Assembly: GCA_963969395.1 (NCBI GenBank)
Contig: OZ017801.1
Coordinates: forward strand, 5,768,501-5,832,500
Source: Pseudoscleropodium purum
Lineage: Eukaryota; Streptophyta; Bryopsida; Hypnales; Brachytheciaceae
Direction: 5' to 3'
Length of the DNA: 64,000 nt
Part shown: piece by piece, positions 1 to 11,021 of the stretch
Layout of the letters: every line of letters begins with the position of its first letter
Numbering within the stretch: position 1 is the stretch's first letter
Made by a program: the position numbers and the translations under genes
Notes under the pieces: generated by a model
What the model was told of the DNA's origin: nothing
Databases searched by the model: none
What the model saw: only the letters and a program-made list of their open reading frames with translations

Positions 1-446
1 ATTTGGGCATAACTTTTGTTTTGGGGCACCACTTGAAAAAAAATTATATTCCCACAAAGCTTATAAATTTTTCTATCTTCAAAAAAAGTTTTAAAAAACC
101 AAAAAAAAATTTCAGCTTGTAGGTACCTACCCAAAATCCCATTTGTTCCCTAAAGGGACAATGGTCCTTTAAGGGTTAAAATATGGATTGATGGTAACTA
201 ACATTTGTGGTACTAATTTGGTTTCCATTAGAAGATTTGGGGGGCCTCCAAATGCCTACAAGTTATCACAACCTGTAAACACAGGGAATAGGTTTGGTGC
301 AATAGTATAATGCGGCCAAGACCTTGTTACATCATTGACCAATTTTTTAATTTTTAATTTTTTGCATTTGGAGATTTAAAATTTTATTTTATTTTTTATG
401 AAAAAGAAAATTCTGACAATAGGCCGTTTCCCTCGTTGCGGGGAAC
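1..446. repeat. Decayed AT-rich repeat, partial copy of a local family
   Basis: No gene is visible. Positions 1-180 resemble 3060-3245 and more weakly 4005-4125: all carry a 'gcataactttt...' start, a 'ttatat(t)ccc' block, a 'ttttcatcttca'-like stretch and, in the first two, the end 'gggttaa'. It is therefore a diverged copy of the same repeat that forms the tandem array downstream. Positions 180-446 hold nothing I recognise. Confidence 0.45.
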
Positions 447-454
447 AACTGTGG

Positions 455-672
455 CAGGGTTGACGAATCTCTACGTCCGCCCGAAAAAGGCGTTCGTAAC
501 CCGGACATCCGTCCGCACGGACGCCAATGGACGCAGCGTCCCTCCCACCGTCGGAAGGCAGACGGGCGGGGCGGGGCGGACGGGCGGACAGCGTCCGCGA
601 ATGTCAGCGGATGCTACGGACACAACGTCCGTGTCCGGATGTCCCGGACGTCCGACCGTCTCGTCAACCCTG
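455..672. mobile_element. Short GC-rich hAT-like element (MITE), 218 bp
   Basis: The element begins CAGGGTTGACGA and ends with the exact inverse TCGTCAACCCTG, a 12-bp terminal inverted repeat. The 8-bp sequence AACTGTGG lies at 447-454 and again at 673-680, the target-site duplication size of hAT elements. The interior is GC-rich and full of CGGAC/GTCCG motifs, in sharp contrast to the AT-rich flanks. Both ends match the ends of the 11.8-kb element at 36871-48652, so it looks like an internally deleted relative. Several CpG positions that are intact in the big element are TpG or CpA here, suggesting an older, methylated copy. The open frames across it are by-products of GC richness. Confidence 0.9.
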
Positions 673-680
673 AACTGTGG

Positions 681-2054
681 GGGAATAGGCTCGAAACAGG
701 CTTCTGAACCCCCAAAACTCCTCTAATGTGTTCATTGAACCAATGGAATATGTGAATTCATTGTAACTTAACAAACATGATTTTGATGTAAACTTGGATT
801 CCTAATTAGAAGTATGTCAATATAAAATCTTTTCAAAAATGTAGTTTACGATTGCAGTGATGTAGTTTTTAGATTTGTAAATTTACAAGTGGTATACTTA
901 TGTGATTTTATAAAAAAGACATAAAAATCAAGTTAATGACTATAATACTAGGGTGATTGCAAGAAACACTTGTCCTTTTTTTTAATTGTACTTTTGACGT
1001 TAAATAGTTGGTTTTTTGCTTATAACTTTTGCATTGTACGTTAGTTTTATTTGGAGTTTGAAATGAATGTAAATGTAGTAGTTGTAAATATTGAGTATTT
1101 TTTTCCACTTTTCTAAGATTAGTTTACTATTTTTAAATAAACCCCAACTAGATGTCTATTTGGATATCTACTTTTGGCATTTAGAAGGTTTAGTACTACT
1201 TGAAACCCAAAAATGCAAATTTGAAGGTAAAAATTGGGATGTAAGGATTTTTACTTAGGTTTCACATGTGTAAGAAGAGATTTTCTAAAAAAAGTAAAAT
1301 ATCCACCTTCTACATGTACTCAAAGTGCAAAAAACACAAAATATTTCCCCAAAGATACAAATGGTTGAAAAGAAACACCTTTAAATTAAAAAGGATGAAT
1401 TTTTTGAATTTTTTGAATTATTTCCTAAAAATCATATATAATTTTTTTCATTTTTTTTGTATTTATCATCCTCTTTTTGTGCATAACTTTAGAGATAAAT
1501 TTTTTTAGGCTTGAATTTTTATAAACATATTATATTGAATGCTTTGCAAATTATCCATATTTTATTTTATTTAAAAAAATTATTCCAAAAGTCATAGTAT
1601 TCATTGAAATAGACCATTTTGAAACAAAAACGGCAGATATTTCTTGTAATGATCTATGAACGTGACCTAAATAATAATGTATTATGATTTATCCTTGATT
1701 CATGTTAATGTCACATTATAAGTTGAATTGCATAAGAGACTCTTTCTAATAGAGTTACAATATTGTTAACATGAAGAGAGACATTAGATTTAGATCATCT
1801 TTATATATTAAAGGTAATGCTAAGTAAAATCTAAATACATTGAAAAGATTATTGGTTGATACTCAAAAAGAACCATATCAATGGTTCAACCCCTATGCTT
1901 TTTAAGCAACATTAGCACTTAAAACGAGGTGACTTTGCCAAATAGTGTAATCCAAAATATTGAACAATAGAAATGTGCTATTACAAACCAATAGATGTAT
2001 TTCAACATTGCATATAAGCATCAAATATTCTTAAGAGGAATAATGCATTGTTTT
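681..2054. other. AT-rich DNA with no recognised gene
   Basis: Both strands hold only short open frames with biased, low-complexity translations. I see no domain motif, terminal inverted repeat or splice structure I could defend. Confidence 0.5.
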
Positions 2055-4130
2055 TTTAACCCTAAAGGTCCAAGGTCATTTTTTTAGAATGTTATGATAG
2101 AATCTTGTACTTTGCTATTCTCAAATCACAATATAAGATTACACTTTTGTAGTGTCATGTAAAAAATATTTCATAAAGCTTAACCATACATATTGGAAGA
2201 TATTAAAAGTTAGAAAAAAATGCTTTTTTTAGATGTTGCCCTACAATTTTAGATGATTTTGACCACCATAAGTCAGGGTTGACGAATCTCTACGTTTGCC
2301 CGAAAAAGGCGTTTGTAACCCGGACGTCCGTCCTCACGGATGCCAGCGAACGCAGCGTCCCTCCCGCCGTCGGAAGGCGGATGGACGGGGTGGACGCCCA
2401 GATCATGCGGACCAGATCAGTCCGCGTGTCAATCGAACAGCCGTAACTGGGCGGACGGTTGTACCAGGGCAGACGGGGCGGACAGTGTCCGCGAATGTTA
2501 ACGGACGCTGCGGACACAGCGTCTGCGTCCGGATGTCCTGGACGTCCGACTGTCTTGTCAACCCTGCCATAAGTGGAAAAATTTTGCACGAAAAAATTTG
2601 AATTAAAATTTTTGTTTTGAAAAATTGTATTGAAAGTCTATGAATTTTTTTTCAAGAAACACACTTTTGATTTTCATTCTTGATAAGTAGATATGTAGAA
2701 GTATGTCTAAGATTGAATAAAAAACTAAATCATTATTAGCTCTAAGACGGAGTTGAAACACAATCATTCCTATAGTGAGAGTATTCTAGCAAGCAAATTG
2801 AAGTATTGAACCTTGTTAAACAATTTTTATTGAAAAATAAAAAACATTGCATTAAAAATTGAAATCTATAGGTTATTTTTCATGAAGATGCTTAGATTGT
2901 CCAAAAAAAAGATTTTCCTTAACTTTCTCATCACTAGTTCAAATAGAATGATTCAAAACTTTGCATGCAAAAAAAATATCTTTGGGGGAAAAATTCTAAA
3001 AAATTTTAATTTGTTTTTTTGTAATTATTTTAATATTGTATATTGATCTCTATTTTGGGCTTAGGGTGGCATAACTTTTGCTTTTGGTCATTGATTAAAA
3101 TAAAAATTATATCCCCCAAAAGTTGTTGCATTTTTCCATCTTCAAATTTTTTTTCCGAAAATCACAATAAAAATTGAGATTGTAGGAGCATAGTTACCTA
3201 AAATCCATTTTGTCTTCTAAAGAGATAATGAGACTTTATGGGTTAATTTTATTTGCTTTTTTTTAAATAATTTTTTTCATCTACTTAAATGTTTTGTGGC
3301 TTAATCCCTAAAGTCTCAAGGCATTTTTTTTTGTCAAAACCCACTCAAAACTATCATTTCCAATGCAAAAAGAAAAAAATTTAAATACTTTTTGTTTCCT
3401 CAAATCTAATTGTAGGATCAACTAGACTAGTACAAAAGTGTCTAGAAGAAATTTGAGAAACTTTGATCGTATAGATTACAAAATATGGACATTTAGATTT
3501 AAATAAACAAGTTATTTTATACCTATCTTGACCAGATTATAAGGTCTTGAATCTTCATAATGTAAAATCTTTGTACTACAAATTTATATATTGAAAAATT
3601 GAATCAAGAGTTTGAAATGAAAATTTAAAAACAATTTGATTTTCATTCTAAAGATTAGAAATTGTTTAGTCAAATTAGAAATGAGATAAAAGGAAAAAAT
3701 TGTCAATAACTTTAAGATGGAATTGAAACACACTATTTCCAATGGTGAAATTGTTTTAGAAAACAAACGAATGATGTAGAACTTTTTTTCTTGAAAAATT
3801 GTGAAAAAGATCCAATATATTCTTTTTTTAGGAATTTGCTAAGATCATCAAATGCTCCATAAATTTCACATTACTTATCCAAATGAAATGAATAAAATCT
3901 TTCTACATGCATAAAAATATAATGTATAGAAATCAATTTTAAAAAATGATTTCAAATTTTTATTTTTTATTCTTTTATTGCCTACCGTCACTTGTTTTTT
4001 GGTTTGGATGGCATGACTTTTTTTGTGGGCATCAATTGAAATAATTAAGAATTATATTCCCCCAAAGCTAATCAATTTTTCAAGCTTGAAAAATAATTTA
4101 AAAAATCACATCAAAAATTGATCCAACCCC
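2055..4130. repeat. Two tandem copies of a repeat of about 945 bp
   Basis: Matching landmarks recur at a constant spacing. The 'taaccctaaaggtccaagg' block near 2058 recurs near 3300. The 'agttgaaacacaatcattcc' block near 2753 recurs near 3720. The 'ggcataactttt' block near 3066 recurs near 4009. The first spacing is about 1245 bp, but that interval holds the 293-bp element plus its 8-bp duplication; subtracting these gives about 944, in line with the other spacings of 940-967. The duplication therefore predates the insertion at 2274. Function unknown; divergence is high. Confidence 0.6.
2274..2566. mobile_element. Short GC-rich hAT-like element (MITE), 293 bp
   Basis: Starts CAGGGTTGACGAATC and ends GTCAACCCTG, flanked by a perfect 8-bp duplication CCATAAGT (2266-2273 and 2567-2574). 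Internal CGGAC/GTCCG motifs and the 3' segment resembling a hairpin (about 2500-2526) match the ends of the 11.8-kb element. It sits inside a unit of the tandem repeat described at 2055-4130. It codes for nothing I recognise; open frames on both strands reflect GC content. Confidence 0.9.
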
Positions 4131-4139
4131 ACTTGTAGG

Positions 4140-4345
4140 ATTAGGAGCACCACCACTAGGTCGATTCCCAACTGCAAGAGTAGGAGTGGTAGGAGCGGTA
4201 GGAGCTCTAGCCACAAGAGTGGAAGCGGGACTTGCGAGGTTAGTAGGAACAAGAGCAATAGGAGCCCCAACTATAAGAATGAAAGCAGGACCTACGAGGT
4301 TAGCAACTGTAGGGCCAAGAGCTACAGGAGCGGGACCTACAAAAT
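4140..4345. repeat. 60-bp minisatellite, length a multiple of three
   Basis: The blocks at 4201-4260 and 4261-4320 align column for column ('ggagc...agcrggacytrcgaggttag'), giving a period of exactly 60 bp (20 codons), with diverged part-units on both sides. The plus-strand translation is Gly/Ala/Thr/Arg-rich; the minus strand is Ala/Pro/Val-rich. It lies just upstream of and on the same strand as the pogo-like transposase frame, so it could be a decayed low-complexity N-terminal extension of that protein, but I cannot show this. Confidence 0.6.
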
Positions 4346-4620
4346 GGGGAGGTGTGCCAAGAATTGCAACTGCTAGAGTCCAGGTGCTGACAACACAAGG
4401 AACATAGACGAGAGTGGCAAACTTCTCCAAGCTTTCCAATGGACCTACCCACGTTCAAGAAAGTCGTAGTTCCTCAGAGGACAAAACAATTAAGGAGGTC
4501 ACAACAAACTAGAGGAAAGATTATAGTCATTGGAAGAAGAAAAGGAAGAAAATCTCCCCATTAGGGAGGTATTCCTTGTCCAAGTTCTAATATGGACAAA
4601 ATTCCTATTCAAGCTACAAA

Positions 4621-5305
4621 GAAGAAAAAATTTTAGATAAAGAAAAAAATGGCAATTGGTCTAATGAACAATTGAAATGTGCCCTAGCTAATTTTGATGA
4701 AAGCATGTCCATTAGAGCTGCTGCTAGAGAAAATGACATCCCTACATCCACATTGAGAGGTCACATTATGGAACAACAATTGAAAGGAAAAGTGGGGGTC
4801 CTCACACATGTAGAAGAAAGAAAACTAGTAGAATACTTGCTAAAGATGCAAAATCTAGGGTTTCATTTACAATAGGACAATTGAGGGAAAAGGTGGGCAT
4901 ACAAATTCAATCCAAACTTACCCCTTTCAAAGATGGAGTACTTAGGCAAGGCTAGGTTAAATGCTTGAAAAACAGATATCTAGAGTTAGTTATCAAAAAA
5001 GCCCAAGCTCTAGAACAAAGGAGAGTTAGAAATTTAAACCCTAAATCAGTTGGAATATTCTATAAAAAACTGCAAACACTTTATGACTCTTACAAATATG
5101 AATCTCATCAAGTTTGAAACTGTGATGAGAGTGGTGTTCAAGTTGGAAGAAATAGAGGAGGGTATGTCATAGCTAGAAGAGGATCAAAAATCGTTCAAAT
5201 GGTCACATCTGACCAAAAACAGTGGATAACAGCCCTGACATGCATCAATGCTAAAGGAGAGAATATCCCTAACTACTATATTTTCAAAGGGATAAAGAAG
5301 TTGTA
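4621..5305 (+). pseudogene. Pogo/Tigger-like transposase, N-terminal and first catalytic part (broken)
   Basis: The plus-strand frame around 4650-4870 reads as the N-terminal helix-turn-helix of pogo/Jerky-type Tc1-mariner transposases: an 'NWSNEQLKCAL' lead, then 'SMSIRAAARENDIPTSTLR', then 'LTHVEERKLVEYLLKM'. After in-frame stops the same protein continues with 'CDESGVQVGRNRGGYVIARR' near 5122, which holds the first acidic residue of the DDE catalytic domain, and then 'WITALTCINAKGENIPNYYI'. These pieces are in the order expected for the family. The frame is lost at about 5305, where unrelated DNA intervenes; the protein resumes at about 7705. Element ends were not found. It is not functional. 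Confidence 0.8.
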
Positions 5306-7704
5306 GAATACAGATTTTGGTTTTTAGATTACTTTTTAGTTTCTTTTGAAAATGTATGTAGAAAGTAGTCTAAAAAGTAGAAAAAATAGCTTAAAAGTAG
5401 ACTAAAAACACTAAAAAACAGAAAGTAGCTAAAAGTAATCGAAAAAGCAATTTTTTAAACTTTATGCAGTGTAAATAGGGCAATTTGGATGGATGAAGTA
5501 CCTAATGGATGAAAAATTGCGTAGAAGGATGAAAGATTCTAAAAAGTGCCAAAAGGATGAATGGAATGTGATATGGATGAAAAATTGCAAAATGAATGAA
5601 TGAGGCATTAAATTGGATGAAAAAACAAAAACAAAAAGAAAACGATTGGAAGAGGCATGAGCCTTCTTCCTGACGTTTGAAAAGATACAAGAAAAAAAAA
5701 AAAAATTTCCTCTCTCTCTAGCATTCAGTAGAACAACAAGTCTAGTCATTTTCTTTGAACTCCCAAACTGTAATACGTGTCAATACTATTAAATATAAGA
5801 AAATTGTTGAAATAAATTGTACTCTAGCTTATATTGTTGTATGCTATTGTGTTTAGTTGTATAATTGATCAGTGAATCAAATTGGTTGCGGGTGTGCCAT
5901 GTTGAGTAAGTCTGTACAACTGAAAATCTCAAGTTCAAAATTGTTTGCTAGTGAGTAATTGTCTATTTGCCAAGTGAATCTGGCTATTAAGTGAATGAAG
6001 TGTTTGTCAAGTTCTTGATTGCGAGCATGTGATTAAAATCTGTTGATCGAATCGACTGCCAAGAAGTAGTGATCGACAAGAAGAGTAATCGACGAAGTTG
6101 CACCGAGCTTGCACCGTAAGTCGAATTGTTGTGAATATAATATGAAAATTGGTCAGTCTAATTGCTAAATGATTGAGAAGTGTAAGACTGTGAGTCAAGT
6201 TGTTTAGATTTGTAATTAAGAAAGATTGCAGCAAGTTGGTTGTAGCCAGTGAAAGAAGTTTGAAATTTAGCTGGTCAATTGGTATTGTCCATTTGTCTGT
6301 GGGTTGTTTTCAATTGGGAATGATTTGTTTGAATATTGTAAGGATTGAGTTAGTGATGAGTCAAGTTTAATCATAAAGGTTTTGTGGAGTTTTGAGTAAT
6401 TTAGATGAATTGGCTCGAATGATGACCATAATTGTATGAGCAAATCAACGATTGCGCTCGGTTGTAAACAACCCACTGGGAATATTTGTCTAACCAATTT
6501 GACTTTGAAAGAAAACTGTGCGCGCACGCGTGTGTATGTTGTGATTAATTGTATTTGCATGAAATTACCTGAGCAAGGAGTTGCAAGTCGCCAAACAATT
6601 GATTTTTGAATTGCTCAAGCCCTCAGAATTTGGTGAAGCAGGTTGATCGGAATTCAGAGGCTTTGCGTTTTTTTTTTCTTCTGAAGAAATTAGGGATTTG
6701 AACCTCCAAATTCAGACGTGTTGTCATAGTCATAGGCCCCTTAGCACGGTCTTAAGATCTTTGGTACGGCAATAGGACCTACGGGCCATAAATTAAATTA
6801 TATTAATAAAATTGAAATTTTGACCTCAAAATCTAAATGAATTGATCAAAAACAAAACAAAAAGGGTCCAAATTTTTTCGAACGGCCCTTGGGCTGTGAA
6901 CCTCGTTTGGAATATTTGTCCTACAACTTCTAAAATAAAACTTATAATTCATATCTTGGATTTAGAATTGGATAGAAACGTGAGATTATATGTTCTTTGT
7001 GGTTGACATATGTTTGTCTATGTTTAGGGACGACTCACCCTGTGGTTTTGGACCTATTGCCTTGAGACTTGTTGCCCAATCTTAAAAGAAAGGAGAAAGC
7101 TCAAAGACCAAGAATTTGGTATTTTGTCCTAAACATTTTATACCTTGCATACTGGATGTATTGCCCACTAAGACTGCTACGTGTAGTCATTTTGCACATA
7201 GATTCAAAAAGCTCAGAAAGAGCAATTACTGGTCCTATTGCCCAATACATAAAAAGGTGTTAATTAAAGAATTATTTGTATATTTTAAAAGTATTATCTT
7301 GTATATATATGATTAGGTCATAGGCTGCATCCATGTATAAGACGTGTTGCCTAGCTTGCCGTGTTGCCAAAGATGTGTTGCCTACCCTAGAATACTATAT
7401 AGGACCGGGACTCATAGAGCATTGTGTCTGCATTAGTGGTAACGGACTGTCCACCAAATTGAGAGAACTTGGGAATAAAGAAAGAAAAAAATAAAATAAA
7501 AGTATAAGAATAAAGTTTTCAGGTATAATTCACAAAGTTAATACATATGACCTAAATCTACTTTAAAAGTGACATTAGATGCACTAACGATAGACTACGT
7601 TGGCTTATCCACGCATGAACTCCTATACTACTAGTACTTGACAAAAAGTAAAAGTTAGTGAAAAAGTACCTCACAAAAGTCTACAAACTTCTTTAGAAAA
7701 ACAA
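5306..7704. mobile_element. Unclassified insertion inside the pogo-like transposase
   Basis: About 2.4 kb separates two consecutive parts of the transposase, so it is inserted DNA (or a strongly diverged intron). It begins with AT-rich DNA containing repeated 'aaaagtag' words (5330-5455), includes runs such as 5690-5705 poly(A), and has a region (6700-7420) rich in 'ttgcc' words. I found no convincing terminal repeats, polymerase motifs or target duplication, so the element class is unknown. Confidence 0.4.
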
Positions 7705-7904
7705 GAGAATTAAAGGTTGTCTTAGCAATGCAAAAGAAAGAGTGGATGACAAACGAACTGTTCAAGGCTTGAATGAACTATTTTTTTTCTACACTCATAA
7801 AGATTTATGGCTTCAGATAAAAGACACTTGTTAATTTTAGATGGGCATAAATCCCATGTTGTTGGAACCCATAGAAACAAATTTTAGTTATTTCAAATAG
7901 AATT
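7705..7904 (+). pseudogene. Pogo/Tigger-like transposase, middle catalytic part (broken)
   Basis: The plus strand near 7728-7765 reads 'LAMQKKEWMTNELFKA', and near 7827-7872 'RHLLILDGHKSHVVGTHRNK'. The 'LDGHKSH' block is the second acidic catalytic motif of pogo-like DDE transposases, and the 'WMT.ELF' block precedes it in that family. In-frame stops separate the blocks. This piece joins logically to 4621-5305 upstream and 9840-11021 downstream, with foreign DNA on both sides. Confidence 0.8.
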
Positions 7905-9839
7905 TGAAGTAAGAAATCCATTCTCAATATATATTTTTTGATTCTATTAATTAGAAACAGAAAAATTACTAGAAGTATAGATTAGCAAATCATAGGATCT
8001 CTTAATTGAGATAAAGTGGTTAAGGAGGACATTCATACTTTCCGTCCTAATCGAAACCCAAAATCTAGATAGTTGTTCAGCAAGTATTTTTAAAGACTTT
8101 CGGCAATATCACAATTGGATCCGAAATATTTCCGGAAATTTGTGGGATTCAAAATTCGGAAATGTTTCGAATTCAGAATGGATCTAAAATGGATCCAAAT
8201 CGGATCCAGAATGGATTTAGAATTTGGAAATGTTTAGACTCTGGAATCCGGAAAATGATCTAGGACAGAAGATTCAGACTCGAGTAGCAACCCAGACAAC
8301 TCTAATGAAGGCTTTTGTGAAGACTCCAAACAATCAAAGTGGAAGTAGTTTGAAGAAGGCGCATCGGGGGAAGTAACTTGTAGGTTGTTTCCACTTAGTT
8401 GGGATTTTTTGTAGGTTCCGAAATAGGTTTTCTGAGTGCGGGCCCAGATTTTGGATTTCTAGGGATTCCAGATTTCTAGAGATTTCGGATTCTTAAGAAC
8501 CCAGATTTTTAGGGAATTCGGATTTGTCAGGGCAATTGGGCTGTAGATGTTCTAGATATCCTGGGTTGTTCACTGATTGGTTGCCTTGATTTTCGGGATG
8601 CCTTTTTGGCTTTTGAGGCATTGACTTTGGTTTTGATTTTGATTTTTAAAGGCAGACAAGTTTGTTGCCTTCTCATTCCATCCTAACAATTATTTTGTTT
8701 TATTCCATTTTCTTCTTGAATTTGAGTCACTCGGTGAACATTTTGGCTCCAACCGTGTATCTAGATTGTGTTGGTTTGTTGTTTAAGTGTTGAGATGTGA
8801 GAATGATGGATGAGGAGGAATCTGGATTTCGGATAACTTGATCGGATTGAGGGAGTGCTATTGTAATGATGTTAGATACGAGACAATGATGCATGGTGCC
8901 TTTGAACTACCAAATCGGTAATTCAGTTTTAGTGAAGAGTGGTGTGAGTGTAGATTCGGAATTGGAAACAATTTTATATAGAGATTAGCGACTGTCAAAG
9001 GAAACTTCCACTCACCAGAAAGTCTACCAACCTTGGGATCCGTCATACACCTAAAAAAATTACCCCCTTGTCAGTTCTGGGCGTAGGGTTGATAAATCAG
9101 TACATCTGCCCCAAAATAGCGTCCGTAACCCGGATGTCCGTCCTCACGGATGCGAGCGGACGCAGCGTCCCTCCCGCCGTCGGAAGGCGGACAGATGGGG
9201 CGGACGCCTAGATCATGCGGACCACATCAGTCCGCGTGTCGATCGGACGGCCGTAACCGGGCGAGCGGCCATACCAGGGCGGACGGGGCGGTCCCGGCGG
9301 ACGCTACGTCCGTTGGGACCATGAATGTCAGCGGACGCTGCGGACACAACGTCCGCGTCCGAACGTCCTGTCAACCTTATCTGGACGTCTGAGATCTGTT
9401 GTTGTAGAAAAGAGGAGTGAACGCAACCCTAAGTGACCTACATTCCGAATCAGCCATCCGGGATGTTGTGAGGATCTAGACCTACCTTCTGCACTACAAC
9501 ACCTTGAGTACTTGAGTGTTTGTTTTTGTCTATGTAGTGAATAGATTAGAGTGGTGAAGTCCCTACCCCTCGAAAGATCAGTAGCAGACCCTTTGATGGT
9601 AAAACAAAGGAATTGAAAACCAGAAAATCGGGTGATACTAGATCCGGATAGGAATCCAGATAGTAGTGATTCCGGAAAAGAAAGTGAAAGAGAGTAGTTT
9701 AAAGAGGAGAAAACGATAATCTAGATATTGGAGTTTGGAAAGGCATCTAGAATACTTTGGAACGATAATTTGTGTCATCTTACCACGTTTTCGTGTGTAA
9801 AGATACTTACGCCTAGACTGCACGTGTGACACATGTGAC
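7905..9839. mobile_element. Second unclassified insertion in the pogo-like transposase
   Basis: This DNA of about 1.9 kb separates the second catalytic motif from the downstream 'HAL.PLD' segment, so it is inserted. A stretch at about 8095-8275 repeats words built on 'ggatcc' and 'attcgga', and 8440-8530 repeats 'gatttct/gatttcgga'. The third short hAT-like element (9084-9379) is nested in it. I cannot name the host element. Confidence 0.4.
9084..9379. mobile_element. Short GC-rich hAT-like element (MITE), 296 bp, older copy
   Basis: The ends are TAGGGTTGAT and GTCAACCTTA, one or two transitions from the family ends CAGGGTTGAC/GTCAACCCTG. The flanks TCTGGGCG (9076-9083) and TCTGGACG (9380-9387) match at 7 of 8 bases, a decayed 8-bp duplication. 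The interior is CGGAC-rich. Near 9293-9331 and 9335-9360 it carries the two palindromic segments also found in the right end of the 11.8-kb element. It is nested within an insertion that itself interrupts the pogo-like pseudogene. Confidence 0.85.
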
Positions 9840-11021
9840 TTTAGAAGTTATCAAAATTGCTATGTCAAAAGGCTTAGACTTACTTACCTTACCATTCTAC
9901 ACTTTCCATGCTCTATAGCCATTGGACATCACTTGTTTTAAGCCATTCAAACAATCTTTCAAGGTATACAAGGATAAATAGACTCAAGGTTACAAAGATT
10001 AGGCACCAGTCAAAGAAGACCTAGCCCAATGGGTCTCTCATGGATTAAGGAGAGCATTGTCACCTACAAATATAATCAGCGGTTTTTCCACTACATGGAT
10101 TTATTCTATTAATGCAGATGCCATGAATTCAAAAATGGGACCAAATGAAGTCTATTATAGGAGTGGATGAGATACAAAGAATGGAGGTAGTGCATTGAGC
10201 CCAAGTACATTAAAAAAACATCCCAACTTGAGCCATGGGAGATAGAAGAAATTTTTGAAGAAAGTATTGATAATCTACTAAATTGTACCCAATATTTTAT
10301 TAATATAGATGGTGAACAAGAAGAAAGAAGTGAAGCATCAAGTGGTCATACAAGTTTTTTTGATGATGATCATGAATCAAGTGAATTGCAAAACAACTAT
10401 GGAAGAGAGCAAATGGAAGGACAAGATCAAGCAAGGAGAGTACATGAAGACTTAGAAGGAAATCAAGTGTAGCTGGATACAATAGAAGATGGTTTTATTG
10501 AATTTTTGGAACTACCTCATGTATACTTCTCTTGTAGCTCCAAAACAAGAGTAGAACCATAAATTGACTATAAGAATTCTATTTTGTTGACTGAAAAGCA
10601 ACATGTCAACATCCTTTAGCAAGTGGCAGCGAAGAAGCAGGCAGCGAAGAAGCAAGCAGCTACAACAGAACACGAGAGAAAGCAATTAAAAAAAGAAGCA
10701 TGTAAATAGCAAAGGGCCCAAGAGAAATAGAAGAAGTTACAAGAGAAACTAATAAGAGCACAGTTGATAAAATCCAAGAAGATTCACAAGGAGCAATAGA
10801 GTCTAAAGAATATTAGAACTCAAGGAGAAAGACTACATACAGCCATACGACTGAATGCTCCATCTATTGTATACAAGGCACCACATTGTGAAATTATTCT
10901 CCAAATTTATAAGGACAATCAAAAGTTGTCAATACAAAGGAAGACAGCTAAAAAAAGAGGGGAAGACACAAGTGCATTACTTGCTCTACAGGACGTACGC
11001 CTCCAAGTCTTTAGTGAGTAG
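9840..11021 (+). pseudogene. Pogo/Tigger-like transposase, C-terminal part (broken)
   Basis: The plus strand from 9840 reads on from the catalytic domain: 'SKGLDLLTLPFYTFHAL', a stop where the family has Gln, 'PLDITCFKPFKQSFKVYKDK', then 'QWVSHGLRRALSPTNIISGF'. This is the characteristic 'LP.HTSHALQPLDV..F.PFK' end of pogo-like DDE domains. A charged tail follows, with Lys/Gln-rich coiled-coil-like sequence (about 10620-10800) and 'LHTAIRLNAPSIVYKAPHCE' near 10830-10890, ending at a TAG at 11019-11021. Most in-frame stops are TAG or TGA in place of expected Gln or Trp codons. Together with 4621-5305 and 7705-7904 it accounts for most of one transposase. Confidence 0.75.

Noticed and set aside
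436..726. Open frame across the first GC-rich element
   Set aside because: The frame runs through the terminal repeats and into the flanks of a 218-bp element; its Gly/Arg/Thr bias is explained by CGGAC repeats. The same applies to frames at 2290-2601 (both strands), 9150-9392, 36839-37103, 40892-41176, 43471-44078, 45961-46526 and 48441-48722.
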